The notes beneath the pieces were generated by a model. That model was not told where the DNA came from and ran no database searches. It worked only from the letters and a program-made list of their open reading frames with translations. Positions 1 to 12,165 of a stretch of 64,000 nt of DNA are shown piece after piece. Numbering within the stretch: the first letter of the stretch is position 1; each line of letters begins with the position of its first letter. The DNA comes from Globodera rostochiensis (taxonomy: Eukaryota; Nematoda; Chromadorea; Rhabditida; Heteroderidae), in NCBI GenBank assembly GCA_018350325.1, contig JAEVLN010000017.1, positions 1,512,666 to 1,576,665 of the forward strand. Reading direction: 5' to 3'. The translations under genes were made by a program, and so were the position numbers.

Positions 1-301
1 ATTTCTTTCTCACTTTTATTGTACGGCGGATTTTCGTATTTTAATGTTGTGAACAAATCGTTTTTGACAATTAAAAGGAAGCACATTGCCTCATCATATA
101 AATCTTTGCATATGAATTCAGTTTTGATGCTTTTAAAATAAATAAAATTTGTTTGTTAGTATTTTTTAAAAAAAAATTATTTTTAATGTTTCGATGAAAT
201 TTGAGAAATCAATAAATAATTTTATATAAATATTATCATCAATTAATGAATTGTTTAAGAAAATTTTTTCCCAAAAACTTAAATAATTTCAACATTTATT
301 A
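1..301. other. AT-rich non-coding stretch
   Basis: Very AT-rich, with no reading frame that looks coding on either strand. It lies downstream of the small minus-strand exon at 302-560 and probably holds its 3' UTR. No terminator or repeat was recognised. Confidence 0.5.
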
Positions 302-561
302 CTAGAATAAAAATCTTTTGTTTTTCTGGAAGTAAGATGCTTGCTCTTTGTCGCCCAAAATTTCCTTATTTTGTTCCAATTTCCAGTGGATCATGTAAAT
401 ATGTGTGTAAAGTGCTATTTTTGAAATTAAATTTTTGCGAATGTTTTCATTTTTCTCCTTAAAATATTCCAAATAAAATTCTTCCAACAAAATGTGCTGT
501 GCTCCATTGGTTGGCTCTACTGAGAAACGCTTATCCACATAATGAAGATAGTAAGCTAAAG
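302..561 (-). pseudogene. Isolated C-terminal exon, choline/ethanolamine-kinase-like (weak)
   Basis: A minus-strand open frame follows a plausible TTTAG acceptor near 562 and ends in a stop at 302. It codes about 85 residues. The layout (LLEEFYLEYF, then a basic stretch, then LISKIALYTHIYMIHWKLEQ, then SYFQKNKRF) resembles the last helices of choline/ethanolamine kinases, where a hydrophobic helix with H..W..W/Q is followed by a YA..R...YF tail. No exons for the catalytic lobes are visible in the roughly 700 bases upstream before the next gene ends at 1279. It is therefore either a relic or the last exon of a gene with a very odd structure. The family link is a by-eye resemblance only. Confidence 0.3.
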
Positions 562-1278
562 TTTGACTTTTTTTTAATTTAATCTTTTTTATTTAAAATA
601 ACTGTAAATTATTTGATTTTTTTAATTTATAAAACTAAAATTTATTTATTTTCCATTCTTTCATAACCCACATTTTATGATGCTTTCGCCCGGAAACGCA
701 TTTGATGTTGCATTCAGTTGTAATAAAATAAAAACAGTAATATTGGAGGCATTGTCATTTGAATTTGTTTAAATGAATAAAAATTATTTAATATAGTCAA
801 ATTATAATTCAATATGCTAATGATTTTATGATTATCTAGAAAATAAAAATAGAGATATAAATGAATAGACAGACATAAAATAAAATCAATTAACGATTAT
901 GAATAATACGTCCGCAAATGTTTTTGGTAAGTATAATAGCCAAAACGGAGAGTAAATTATAGTAAAGAGATTGGCAAAATGGTAAGCCCCCTAGGCGGGA
1001 ATAGAGCGAACCCACGATTATACAAAATATTTTGAATATTTTATATGTTTTAGGTCAGCATTATCAATAAAAACGTTTGTCCAAATTTCCACTGATGTGA
1101 TTAGACAGAAACAGAACCTTTTTTTGTTGTTGCAAAAATGGATAAATTAAGCTTTTCAATTTTCCCAAATGGATCAATTAAGCTTTTCAATTTTCCCAAA
1201 TGGGTCAATTAAGCTTTTCAATTTTCCCAAATGGATCAATTAAGCTTTTTAATTTTCCCAATGCGTATTCATTCCATT
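539..1278. other. Intergenic, AT-rich, with a short tandem repeat
   Basis: No coding frame seen. It contains the four-copy tandem repeat at 1138-1262 listed separately. The rest is AT-rich spacer between the 3' end of the cysteine-rich gene and the small exon at 302-561. Confidence 0.5.
1138..1262. repeat. Tandem repeat, about 34 bp x 4
   Basis: Four near-identical copies of a unit containing AAATGGATCAATTAAGCTT followed by TTCAATTTTCCC lie head to tail, differing by single bases. It sits just 3' of the cysteine-rich gene and has no coding signal. Confidence 0.85.
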
Positions 1279-4106
1279 TCATCCCTCATTGAAGCCTTTT
1301 TGGCGATTTTGGAATATTTGTTCAACGCGCGTCAGAATGTTGCTGAAGCCGAGCGGATCATCGGGATTGGTGCAGCGTGGGGGTCCACCCAAAATGTTCT
1401 GAAAGAATGATTTAAATCAAAAACGCAATTCAATTAATGCATTTAGAAACACTAAAAAAATTGACAATTTTCGTGAAAATGCCTAAATATAGATTAAAAT
1501 GGAATTCTTAAAAAGGGCCAAAAATTTAATTTGACTAAAAGGCACGCCCTTTCAAAAATTTTTCAAAGAAAATGCTATTTTTAATCTCAGCAAGCTGACC
1601 AAACTGTTTTGTGCCGGATTGTCAGATTTATTGCACTAACCGCCTGTTTGAACGTGCAAAGGCACTGACAAATGCCGAAACGGCATTCGGCCGCCGCATC
1701 TCCGCACTGTTTGCTGCTCACACACCGCTCGCCAAGCTCCACTTTTTTCAAACATCGATCAATCACGGGCACCTTTTTGAAAATAAAATAAATTCAAAAC
1801 AAAAATCTTTTATGTCTAATTATCAATTACGATTTTTTAAGTTATAAATGCACTTTGCAATAAAATTAAAATAAAATGATGATTTCACAAAATGTACCTC
1901 TTCAAGAGTGCATCTTCGCTCACAGCTTGGATATCGGTGATCATTGTTCCAAAAATTAAAATAAAATAATAATACAATTTTCAATTAAAAGTTGTAGCTA
2001 ACCGGCTGAAAGCCGAGTTTGCACTCGCATTGGCCCAACACGCAAGCCATCGTTACGCCTCCTTCACACTTTAAATTTGTTTATCAAATTAAAATATTTT
2101 CTTCAAACGTTTAATTGTTTCATCAGTTTTAAGTACCCTATTTAACATTTTAAAATCACTCAAAGTCTCATTCAATAGCATTAATTGTTCTCTTCGTGGA
2201 CCTGTAAGTCCGACTGGCACGGGTCGTCCCGGTGTGCGATGCTCAGACACTGTCCGTTATGGTACACCGGCAGCGGGTCCCGGCACGGCTTCGGACAACA
2301 AATTGACGTCTTCCAACCCGGCTCACTCAACGTCATACAAAAATGGGTCAGCGGACGGCACTTTTTAAAAAAATTGAATTTGTTATTTCAATTTTTAGTG
2401 TTTGAAAACATTTGACTACAAACTTTTTGTTCTTCTTGAGCTCCGGCATCGCACGATTGACTAAAAATTAAATTATACACACAAATTTTGAATCTTTTTT
2501 CTTCGTAACCTTAGGTCCGGCTCGCCGTACGGACAGCGAACCTTGCAGCAATGTCCGATGTAGGGACTGTGTAAATGAGACAAAATTAATTCGGAAACAA
2601 TTAGTTCAAACATTTTTAATTAATTTTAATTTTGTTCCCACTTTTAATATTTATTAAAAAATAAAAGGCAAATTCGTCATTGGTCCCAGACTCCAAATCC
2701 CCAAAACAATTTTAATAGGTTTTCTAAGGTGCAAAAAACGCCTAAACAATTCAATTTAGTTTTGCGTTCGACCTTTAAACCGGGTTTTAGACCTTTGTAC
2801 TGAAATGTCCCAATCAAGCCCGTTTCATAAAGTGGACAACTGAGTCCCCATTGATTGAGACATTTTGTGCTGTAATTTCAAAACGGGCCAAGAATTTCGG
2901 TTTTTGTATCGGCGGTTTTTGGGTAAGACACCTTCCGTATGTGACGCAACGGTAACCAATCGGGCAGCTGTCTGTCGTTGCCGCATTGTCCAACATGTCC
3001 ACATCGTTGATGAACAGTCGACGGCACGTCTGCAGCGGAGCGATTCCATCGGGGCAAACTTTAAAAGAAGTTTCAAATCTTTCAATGGAATAACCAAATA
3101 ATCGAAGCTGCCTATCAAATGTTTTATTTTACCTGCAAAACAGCGTCCTTTGGCCTGGTCTCGGTGTGTACCCGGTGCACATTGGCACTTTCCGCCGATG
3201 CACGCGTTGAATGGATCTACGCAATGCGTGTCCTATAAAAAATAATAATATAAATTGGAAATTTTCAAAAATTATTCCGTTTATTGTGAAGCAATTTCCT
3301 CCTACCTGTTCACAGTTTTGGCCCCAACTGGCCACCCGAGTACACTCCACACCATACAATTGTTGTCCCGGTGGGCATGCTAAATTGTCATTTTAAATAT
3401 GTCCAAATCACCGAAATATTCTATAAGTAAACCCCCCCCCGCGCTTTTTTTAATAATCAGGAATTTTTTAAGAGGTTTAATTTTAATACAATTAGAGAAA
3501 CACTGACAGCCGACTTAAAAAACCCAATTTATTTTTTTTTTGAAAAAATTACGCACGGACGGTGCAAATGCCATTCACAACACTGCCACCCCAACATTCG
3601 CACTTTCCGTCGCGACACAACAATGGCGGTTTACAGTCGCGTTGGCATGAGTCGCCAATTTTGCTGGGCGCTAAACTTTTTCAAAAATGTTTTTAATGCT
3701 TATTATTATTATTATTATTATTGACTTTTATTGCTATAAAACTAATATTTTGATAATATTTGGCAATTTTCCGGAATTTCCAACACTTATCGCTTGGCAG
3801 ATTCCATTTCAATTATGAAAAATAAAATATAATTTTACCCAATCTGCACACAGTTTTTGTCTCGTCCAAATCAAACTCTTCAAAATTGGTCGGACAAGTA
3901 CATCGACCATCACGGCACACCGTGTTTGTGCCGTAACAGTCCTCGTCAAAAAGGCATTTGTTGCCAATCAATTTTTCTAAACATTTTATACTTAAATAAA
4001 TATAAATTTGCAAATTTTTACGTGTGCATGGAACATCGAAAGCGCCTTTAACTGCGGGCGGTTGAATAAGTTGAAAAATAAATATGAGAAATAATAAATG
4101 AAACAA
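1279..4106 (-). CDS. Secreted cysteine-rich protein with EB modules and lustrin-like Cys domains
   Basis: A multi-exon minus-strand gene. The 5' coding exon has a hydrophobic secretion-signal core (FHLLFLIFIFQLIQPPAV) followed by DVPCT. Later exons carry EB-type cysteine modules: near 3960-3840 (GNKCLFDEDCYGTNTVCRDG, then RCTCP), 3665-3545 (GDSCQRDCKPPLLCRDGKCE), 3340-3130 (DTHCVDPFNACIGGKCQCAP), 2070-2010 and 1772-1590 (CRFGICQC). Between them, 3060-2865 and 2570-2185 encode segments with CPIGYRCV and CCPKPC spacing, as in lustrin cysteine-rich domains of nematode extracellular proteins. The last exon, after a TTTCAG acceptor near 1400, ends with RCTNPDDPLGF and a TGA at 1279. Nematode proteins of this type are extracellular or cuticle-associated; the exact role is unknown. 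The start is unresolved because no ATG precedes the signal core in its exon, so a short upstream exon is likely (a TTTTCAG site lies near 4187). Confidence 0.7.
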
Positions 4107-5420
4107 TTCGAAGTCCGTTGACCTGAATTTTTGTTTTATTCGCTTATATTTTGAATTTTTACCTTTTATTCACTCGATTTCCACTGAAAATAATTATGTG
4201 AGAAGAAAATTTGTCCATTTTGTGAGTTTTTTAACCCATGCTAAATTTTTTATTTAAATTTTCAAGTTTTGCTTATCAAATGAAAACAATTTTTTATTTT
4301 AGATTTATAAAATCTGCTACAAAGCATTTTTTAAATTTATTAACAATTTAACAGTTTATTAAAATATCAATTTTAAGAGGGTCATAAATTTAGGGCTTTT
4401 CATTAAGTATTGTTTGTAAATTTGTGATATAATGATGTGAATGAATCACAACATTATTTTATCGAACAGCAAAACATCCCCTCTGGGCATGGATCAATAA
4501 AATTATATTTGTGCAGCGCCGATCTCCAATATTCCCCCCCCCCCGCCTCCCCAAATCCAACCGATGAATGCGCACGGGAAACATTCGAATCCATCCCGAC
4601 AAGCATCGCCCCGAGGCATTGCGAAAAGGAAGTGCATAGAGAGGAGGAAAGAAGAATAAAAGAGTGGAAATAGAAGAGAAGGAAGAGAATAAGAGTGAGA
4701 GTGAGAGTGAGAATTACTCTTAAAATAATTCTTATATTTTCCTTTTTCATGTTTTTTTTTTCGTTTCAAATAGCGTTTTTGATAGGGACCGGTATGTTCA
4801 AATAAAAATTTTTATTTTCTGCATGAAATGTGAGTTTTTAACCATATTTCGACACCTAAGCTGGAAATTAGCATTTGGTAAGTAGGGGCATGAATACTCC
4901 AAAATTTTCCGTTTTTCCTTTTTTGTTAAGAAATTTTTTAAAAATGCAAAAAAAAATTTTTTGCGAAATCCGCTTCACTCCTGCTGCTGGGGTATGGTTA
5001 GGGCTTTCTCCATAATCAGTCTTGAGATCTACTAAAAAATTAACGAAAAAGATAATATTTGGACATTATCTATGTGTCTTTTATGCCAATATTGCTTATC
5101 GCGATACGTCAAAATTTTCAAATTTGCAGCTGTCCCTATTATTACCCTGTGATCGGGGATTTATTTTTGACCTGATCAGAATTTAAAATGACTTTTAAAT
5201 CACCCATTTGTTTGTTTATATGTACACATTTGCAAGAAATTAATGATGTTAGTGTCTATAGAACGAGAAAATAATTTAATACTCATCATAAATAAAATAA
5301 AAACACTTCAACAACAACATTTTTCTTTATCTTCACACTTTAGAGCAGCACAACAAATCGCATTCACCAGGGTAGCTTTATAAACCATAACCATAATCTA
5401 AATAAAGTTAAAGTTTTTTA
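4107..5420. other. Intergenic with poly-C and GA-rich tracts
   Basis: No convincing gene. Notable low-complexity stretches are a poly-C run near 4533 and a purine-rich GAGAGTGAGA microsatellite at about 4650-4712. Reading frames here are artefacts of that composition. A small 5' UTR exon of the cysteine-rich gene may lie near 4150-4190. Confidence 0.5.
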
Positions 5421-5707
5421 TTATAAAAACTGAATCAAAAATATTTTACGTTTTTTAGGTTCATGTTCAGCTTCATTTTCATTCGTTCCTTGATAGACCA
5501 ATTTGTGGTGTTCCAAGCGTCTGTTGATACGAGACGGACTGTGAATATTCCCTTCTAAATTTAAAAAAAAATTAATTTTTTTTTTTAATTCTTGCCTTTT
5601 TTGGGTTTTTTTGGTTTTCCATTTTTTTCCTCTTTTTTTGGGCCAATAACACAAGAAAAAAGCATCATGAGCAAAATGCTTAAAATAACACCCTTCACAA
5701 TGTTCAT
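5421..5707 (-). CDS. Small secreted basic protein, effector-like (unrecognised)
   Basis: Two minus-strand exons, 5707-5596 and 5554-5421, join across a 41-bp intron with a GC donor (AAAAAG then GCAAGA) and a TTTAG acceptor, giving 81 residues. The start is the ATG at 5707, 26 nt after a TTTTTCAG acceptor that suits spliced-leader addition. The first 22 residues (MNIVKGVILSILLMMLFSCV then IG) form a strong signal peptide. The mature part is lysine-rich (PKKEEKNGKPKKPKK), then polar and acidic (GTNENEAEHE), and carries EPKKRKIF, which resembles a monopartite nuclear-localisation motif. A signal peptide plus an NLS-like motif is a profile of plant-parasite effectors, but no homologue is recognised and the length is small enough for chance. 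Function unknown. Confidence 0.5.
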
Positions 5708-5776
5708 TGTTCTTAAAATAAAGCGAGCAGATTTCTGAAAAAGAAAATGTTTAATTAATAATTGTTGACCCAATTT

Positions 5777-6148
5777 CGCATCCGGTCCAAAGGTCGAATT
5801 TTCCGAAGGTCGAAAGTGTTGTAACTTTCTTCAGCCTAAACCGATTAGGTCGAACATAATAAAAAATGAAAGCTTACGATGAGTTAGAGTTATCTAAATT
5901 AATCTAAGTGATTGGACAATGCTTAAAAAAGTTATGGCCTAAAAAGTGAAAAACTCCAAAAATGGCCATTTTTGGAGGTTTTCTGGCCTTAACTTTTTTC
6001 ATAATTATCAGATCGCTTACTTTTTGCTTATTAATTGCTTCTCGAGCTTTCATTTGGTATAATGCTCGACCTAATGGGTTTAGGTTGTAGAAAGTTATAA
6101 AGCATTCGGCACTCAAACCCCTTTCGACCTTCGGACCAGTATCCCTAA
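5777..6148. mobile_element. Foldback MITE, about 370 bp
   Basis: The two halves are long imperfect inverted repeats around a centre near 5960 (AAAAATGGCCATTTTT). The left arm begins GGTCCAAAGGTCGA; the right arm ends TCGACCTTCGGACC. Matching internal blocks include AACCTAAACC.ATTAGGTCGA and ATGAAAGCT. No coding capacity. Target duplication not resolved. Confidence 0.7.
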
Positions 6149-7999
6149 ATTTGGCACCAGTTCTTCAAAATTCCTTCTAAACTAACTCCCTTAAACATAT
6201 GGTCCCGGTTTTTTGCCAATCATTCTTTTTTGTCTATTAGTCTCACCTTTTTTGGTGCCGGACCCTCAATCCCGTACTACCCACCCTACTTAAAATAGTA
6301 ATAAGTAAAACAAAATATTATGTGATATTCGTTTCCGCAGAGCCTTTTAAATATGCAATTTTATGCACTTTGATGTTCATATGCATACATAGGCATATGT
6401 ATATAATGCATAATCCCATGATTCTCTGAAAGATGTATGTTTATTGATTAACGCGCTTATAATATCATTTATTTGTCATTTTTTGCCCTTTTTGGCCCCT
6501 TGCACTTTATCTCACGAAAAATTTCAATAATAAGTGCGTGGAGAATTGAAACTAATAATCTGAATCCAGGTTTTAAAAATAGAATTTTTTTAAAATTAAG
6601 GAAATTCCATCAAAGCCCAGACTTCAAATCATCCAAAAACCGCTCTAAAATGACTTATTAAAGCGACACTCTGTTTAAAACATAAACTAACCGTGCCATC
6701 TAGCGGATAATCAATCGCCAGTAATCAAAAATTTTTATCAAAAAATGTTTTAATCACTTTGGAACAAATTCTTCACCAATCGGCCCAACATTCCGCGCTC
6801 CATCCAGAGGCTCTTGCATATCAGCGTTTGTTGTCATCTGTGTTCATCCAATTTTGGCCCTCGGGGGCGCATTTTAAGACGATTAAGTTGCTATTCTCCC
6901 CACCACAAAAATATGGATTTTGCATATAAATGCGCACCCTAACAATCAGCGTTGTGATATCTGAGGATTTTTCCTCATTATGTGGTTTTTGGAAAGGCCA
7001 ATGGCTGGACCTTCTTTCGTTACTAAATCTGCCGTATTTTTGAAATTTTGGTTGCAAATCTCTTAACCAGGGCTCACAAATCAGAGGTTTTAGCCTCATT
7101 TTGTGGTTTTTGGAAGGACAATGAGGCAAAATGTTCAATTTTTTAATGCAAAAAAGCATCAAATTCTTTCCAATTTTGGTTGCAAATCGCTTAACAAATT
7201 GAGTCAAAATTTTTGGGACCGCATGAAAAATCCCGCGCAAAAAGTGTAAAATTGCTAAAAATACTCTTTTGTGACAGGAAGTTGCTCAAATCAATTGTTG
7301 GTAACGAGAAATATAACGAATAAAGCTATGTTTACTTAAATATTTGATTTTATGAAGAAATGTTGAATTTGCGGATTTTAGGTACTAAATGAGGATTTTT
7401 AAATGCTCCGATGCGGATTTTTATAATTTTTGAGATCACAACCCTGGTTACTAACAATGTATAAATAAGCGCAATGAGATTTTTTTGTTCTCGACCACCA
7501 CTCAAAGTACAAAGTCCATCCACCCAAAGCGTTGGTTAACCTCACCGACAACCAGAGCAATCCAAACATTCATTCTTTTGAGGCATTTTACGTAAAGAAA
7601 TAAAATTCTTAACGCGCAAGATGACTACCAAACCGAACCCAGACCGGTCCAAATACAAACTGGGGGCACTAACTCGCTTCAACCTTAACCAATTCAGACA
7701 TTCTTACAAAAACCCATCAATTTTTGTAAAATTCCGGATTTTAGAACTCGGAAACTGCTAAAATGGGGACAAAATTTTCATTGAAAATGAAAACTGTTCG
7801 CCCAATCATAACAACTTTTATTTGCTTTCCTATTGTGCTCATATGACCCCATTTTCGCAAAATAATAATAATAATAATTTTCAATTGACCTTTATCAGCA
7901 AGCACTTCATATGTTATAAATAAGATGAAAGTATAAATTAACCACCAAAGAAATTGTAAAAAAATTAAATTATTATTCAAATATTGTAAGGAAGAAAAG
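6149..7999. repeat. Gene-free region with dispersed repeats
   Basis: No gene supported. At 6950-7430 lies a repeat-rich stretch with inverted ends, CAGCGTTGTGAT on the left and ATCACAACCCTG on the right, and the octamer CTAACAAT close to both ends (four bases off on the right). That suggests a degraded hAT-like MITE. Inside it, GGTTGCAAATC.CTTAAC occurs twice; the same motif accompanies the GC-rich palindromes elsewhere in the window. The long minus-strand frame here is translated repeat. Confidence 0.45.
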
Positions 8000-8027
8000 T
8001 GCCGGGGCTAACATTTTGCCTATTTCT

Positions 8028-8700
8028 TACTGGTGCCGTAGCAGGCAGAAGCCCCACCGCTCACCAGCGGGCAATCGATCAGACTATCGATCGATGGACC
8101 GGGTCCGCGCGGTACCACTTTGGCTATCGGACATTTGGCACATTGGACATTTCGCACACTAGTGAAAAAACGGACGTTTCGCACACTGGGGGTAAAAAGG
8201 ACATTTGGCACACTGGACATTTCGCACATCGCTCGCACATTGAATGGTTCAGATTCGAATAAAAATACTACCAATCGATTCCTCTCGTCAAGCTGATTAC
8301 GAATCTGTATCTATGAAGAAAGTTATGAACCACCAAAAATAGGTTGACATTGTGTTTTTTGAGTTTGTTTTGATAACGTAATGAATTTTTGAGTGGAATT
8401 TAGCCAAATTATTCAACATTGGCTTAATTTCAAATTTATTCATCTATATAAAATACTTTGCAAGCTTTTATTGAATGTGTGCGAAATTTATGTGTGAAAC
8501 GTCCTTTTTCTCCTCAGTGTGCGAAACGTCTTTCCCCCCCCCCCAGTGTGCGAAATGTCCGTTTTTTCACTAGTATGCCAAATGTCCAATGTGCCAAATG
8601 TCCGGACACCTACCATTTTTACTTATCTCTTACTGGTGCCGTTAGCAGAAGCCCCACCGCTCACCAGCGGGCAATCGATCGGCACACCGTGGGATCGGCC
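8028..8700. repeat. Compound direct and inverted repeat
   Basis: A block containing AAGCCCCACCGCTCACCAGC and GGGCAATCGATC occurs in direct orientation near 8050 and 8650. Between them, 8130-8225 (rich in GGACATTTGGCACA and TTTCGCACACT) is inverted at 8480-8612. A neighbouring block with ATACTACCAATCGATTCCTC at about 8265 recurs near 44385. It looks like nested non-autonomous elements and shows no coding signal. Confidence 0.7.
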
Positions 8701-9477
8701 AACTGGGAAAGAGGGTTGGACGGTTAAACGCCTTATTAGCGAGGGCATAAAGCGCCTACAATACCATTTTGCCTATCTCTATTAGCTATATAAAGAATAT
8801 TTTATTTGAACAAAAAAAAATCCTCCCCAAAATTTCCATCATATTTCTTCCCTACAATACCTACATATGCACTTATTTTTTCATTTTTATTTCGGCAATC
8901 GATCTTATCTTTTTTTGATGATATGACCCCAAACATTCTTTCCCCACACAACAACAACCAACGCTCCTCTCCCTCTTTAATTGTGCATTCATGCCACTTA
9001 CTACACACACCATTTTTGTGTGGAGAATGTACCCACCCCCCCCCCCCATCAACATATACCCTGCCCTGCTTATATGATAAAGATAGATACTCTCTTCTTA
9101 TCAAAATTGCTTATCCCGGTGTCCATAAATGAAGGAAGAAGCGCTTTTATACCACAAATTTCACTCATTTTTGTCCATTTTTTTTTTCAATTTATACCAA
9201 TCATTAAAACCACTTTTTCATTTAAAAAAATAAAACATGCTGAGTGAATTTACTTAATATAAAATTATCAATTTAAATTTTGTGCTATTTTTGCTTATAT
9301 TAGTTACAGAGATAGATATTTTTGGTTTACTGCTGGATCTTGACTTTTTTCAAACCGCCTATTTGTTTCACAACATTTTTATTCAAAATTAAACAAAAAA
9401 AATATATTTAATTTAGTTTTGCTGACTTGAGGCTGTTCCAAGCCCCCCAAACTTTCAAAAGTCACTTTTCCCAACGA
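8701..9477. other. AT-rich spacer with a poly-C tract
   Basis: No gene seen. A run of Cs near 9036-9047 and T-rich stretches create several overlapping false frames on both strands. It probably contains the promoter and 5' UTR of the LRR gene; TTTAG at about 9413 is a possible leader-splice acceptor. Confidence 0.4.
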
Positions 9478-11043
9478 ATGCTACAATCTTCAACGCACTG
9501 CGCGCGCAAAATCTCACGCAGATTATCCCCGTTTGTGCCGGGCAGCGTGTACGGCAGCGGCTGTAACGCGGACGAATTGTTGCGCAAGGCGAGTCGAAAG
9601 CTGTCGCAGCTCAGCGAACTTGGCGAACTTCATCACCGCGGGTCGTCGACGGGCGAGACGGAGTCGCTGAATGGTGCCGGTTCAGAAGTGTCCGGTGCCG
9701 ACTCCTCTGACTGTTCAACGACGGACGATCTGACCGTGCTTGACTGCTCGAACCTGAACCTCGGGTCGGTGGTGATGGCGAATTTGCATTTAAATACAAA
9801 TAGAGAATTAATTAATGAGTTTGAATTTGATACTAAAACTTTTTTTTACCTAAAGTCGAAGGTCCAGATCGAACAGTTTAATGGGGAAAAAATAGGAGAA
9901 CATTTAAAAAATATATATCTTTTTAATTTATTTAACAATGAACATTTTTTGCTGGGTTAGTAAAATGTACAGTTGACAAAACGTAGTGTTACCTTAGCAA
10001 TTATTTAGTTTCAAAATTTTTTTTTCAATTCGCATTAAGCGAAAATTCAAGCAAAATATTCGACAAGTTACAAATTGAACTAAAAATCTGAACATTCAGA
10101 GCCCTGCACATTGTCCTGGAGACCGGAGCCGAGAGAAAAAAATCGGCCGAGGCAAGAGCATTTCGCGATGTTTCCAACTTTTTTTTCGGAGTTTGAAAAT
10201 ACTTTTTAATATTTTGATTTTCCAAATACCTTGGAAAAATGTTGTAAGAATTTAAAGTTATTTAATATTTACGTTAACCGTAGTTAGGAAAGAGTGCAAG
10301 AAATATAAATTTTTCTAATATTTGACCCCAAAATTGCAGGCAGTTGCCGGTTGAACTGCTCACCGAACACTCTGAGGACATCGAACATTTGATTCTTGAC
10401 GAGAACGAGCTGGACGAGCAGGCCCTGGAGGACATCCCGCGCCTAGACAAGCTGGAGACGCTTAGTTTGAATGGGTAAGGGGAAATGGCTTCTCGGGTAC
10501 AGTCCATGGGCCGCTAGGAACTACGCCTAAAACGGTCAAAATGCCAAGCCAGGTAGTCGGCATTCTTTGACCGTTTTGGGCCTGGTTGGCATTCTTTGAC
10601 CGGTTAGCATTTTGTCCTGACACGACGCAGTCAATTGTTTCCAATAAATGCTAATTTGGACAGGAACCAGATCAAGAACATCGGCGTCCTGCTGCAGTAT
10701 CTGAAGCGTAAGTGTCCGAACCTGAAGTTCCTGAGTCTTATCGGAAACCCGGGCTGGCCCCACCCAATTCTCAACGACAACTTGCAACTCTACCGCACTT
10801 ATGCGTAAGTTGGTTTATTCTTACAAAAACATTCATCCGTTTTCTTCAATTTTCAGTCTGTCCGCCGTGCGTCTCTTTCCCTCATTGCAGTTTCTCGACA
10901 CTGCCCGTGTGTCCTCCACCACCAATTTGGTTGACCTTCATCAGCAGGGCGGTGCCCGAAAGAACGGCACTGCCGCCACAAGCCGAGGCCGCACCTCGTC
11001 ATCATCGTTGGTCACCGTGGCCAGCGCGTGCCGACTGTTCTGA
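9478..11043 (+). CDS. Leucine-rich-repeat protein, LRMDA (C10orf11)-like
   Basis: Four exons, about 9478-9771, 10346-10475, 10663-10804 and 10857-11043. The Ser-rich N-terminus (MLQSSTHCARKISRRLSPFV) contains no domain. It leads into LRR units: LTVLDCSNLNLGS, DIEHLILDENELDEQALEDI, LDKLETLSLNGNQIKNIG and CPNLKFLSLIGNPGWPHPIL. These are capped by LYRTYALSAVRLFPSLQFLD, an LRR-capping pattern seen in LRMDA-type small LRR proteins. The first in-frame ATG is taken as the start; the first exon boundary is uncertain by one codon. The tail after LDTARVSS is low-complexity Ser/Arg. A cytoplasmic protein-protein interaction role is inferred from the family. No operon partner is evident: the next gene is 4 kb away. 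Confidence 0.75.
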
Positions 11044-11935
11044 CAAATGTGTTGGAGATGCAGAGGAGCGGTTGATGGTCGACATGAACGGATGGCACCG
11101 ATTTGAAGACGAATTTCGGATATGAGCCTACTTTTGTTAGACAAAAATCGAGTTAAAACAAAAATTATTATTCTATTACAAATTGACAATCCTTACGAAT
11201 GGAGGTCCCTGCAAAATTATATTTGTTAATTTTTAACCTGTAATTGACCATTTTGAGGGTTTCTTGTCATTAAGAGGTTAAAGGCACCAAAAAAAAAAAA
11301 TACAAAAAACGATTTTTATGCTTTTTGGCACAAACTTTTTGATTGATGTGAATAACAATCACAGCAAAAAGTATTAGAGACGTCGCAATGAAGCATTGAA
11401 TATAAAATTTGGGAATTAAAAGAATAAAAACGCTTTTTTGTAAATTGAAATTGCCAAGAAAAAGCGTGATTACACTCGATTTATGCGCAAAGCTCCATTT
11501 GGTGCTTTCAAACTCAAAAAAAATGCTGCGGTGGAGGTATTTTCAAATATCTGAAGAAAACAGAAGTGAATTAACAGCAGGGATGTCTGTCTTGTCAAAA
11601 AAAGACGGAATTACGTAATGCTTAAAAATGCGGAAACAGAAATAATAAATTTAGTATTTTAATTAATAGAATGTAGCTTTGAACTGTTTGAAAACAATTT
11701 AATGGACCAAATTTTTGGGGTTTACCCGAGACTGGAGCCGTATCTAGCCTTGGATTTCGTTCTTGGAAGGTCCGACGGCGCCGACAGGAGCTGTCGGGAA
11801 TTTTTTTTAAATTTTTAGCGGTTTTGCTTTTAATTGTGCATTCACTTGTTGCATTTTCTTCCGAGTGGTTGGCCAAGACTAAAGATCCAATGAAAAATAG
11901 TTCTGATTAAGTTCTACTTTTTGTTTAAGAATTCA
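11044..11935. other. Intergenic, AT-rich
   Basis: Probably the 3' UTR of the LRR gene, then spacer. No gene or clear repeat was seen. Confidence 0.5.
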
Positions 11936-12165
11936 TTAAACAATCAATTAAAAGACTAATTTATCAAAAAGAAAGAAAGTAAGTAAATAATCCAATGAAA
12001 ATAATCTAACACCTACAAAGAATATTCAATCCCGAAAATAAATGATTTTTTCAAATTTCCCGAAAATGCCGACGACTTCGGCCCTTAGCGGCGTCCAGCG
12101 GGCACTCCGTAATGCACCCAGCCGTTTTTTCTGGCCACACCAGCGAGCCAATTGGCTTCTTTGAA

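Noticed and set aside
6821..7240. 139-codon minus-strand open frame
   Set aside because: It crosses a dispersed repeat with the GGTTGCAAATC.CTTAAC motif found elsewhere, and has no splice or start context and no family resemblance.
8802..9247. Several overlapping frames rich in Pro/His/Thr
   Set aside because: Caused by poly-C and T-rich sequence; no gene features.
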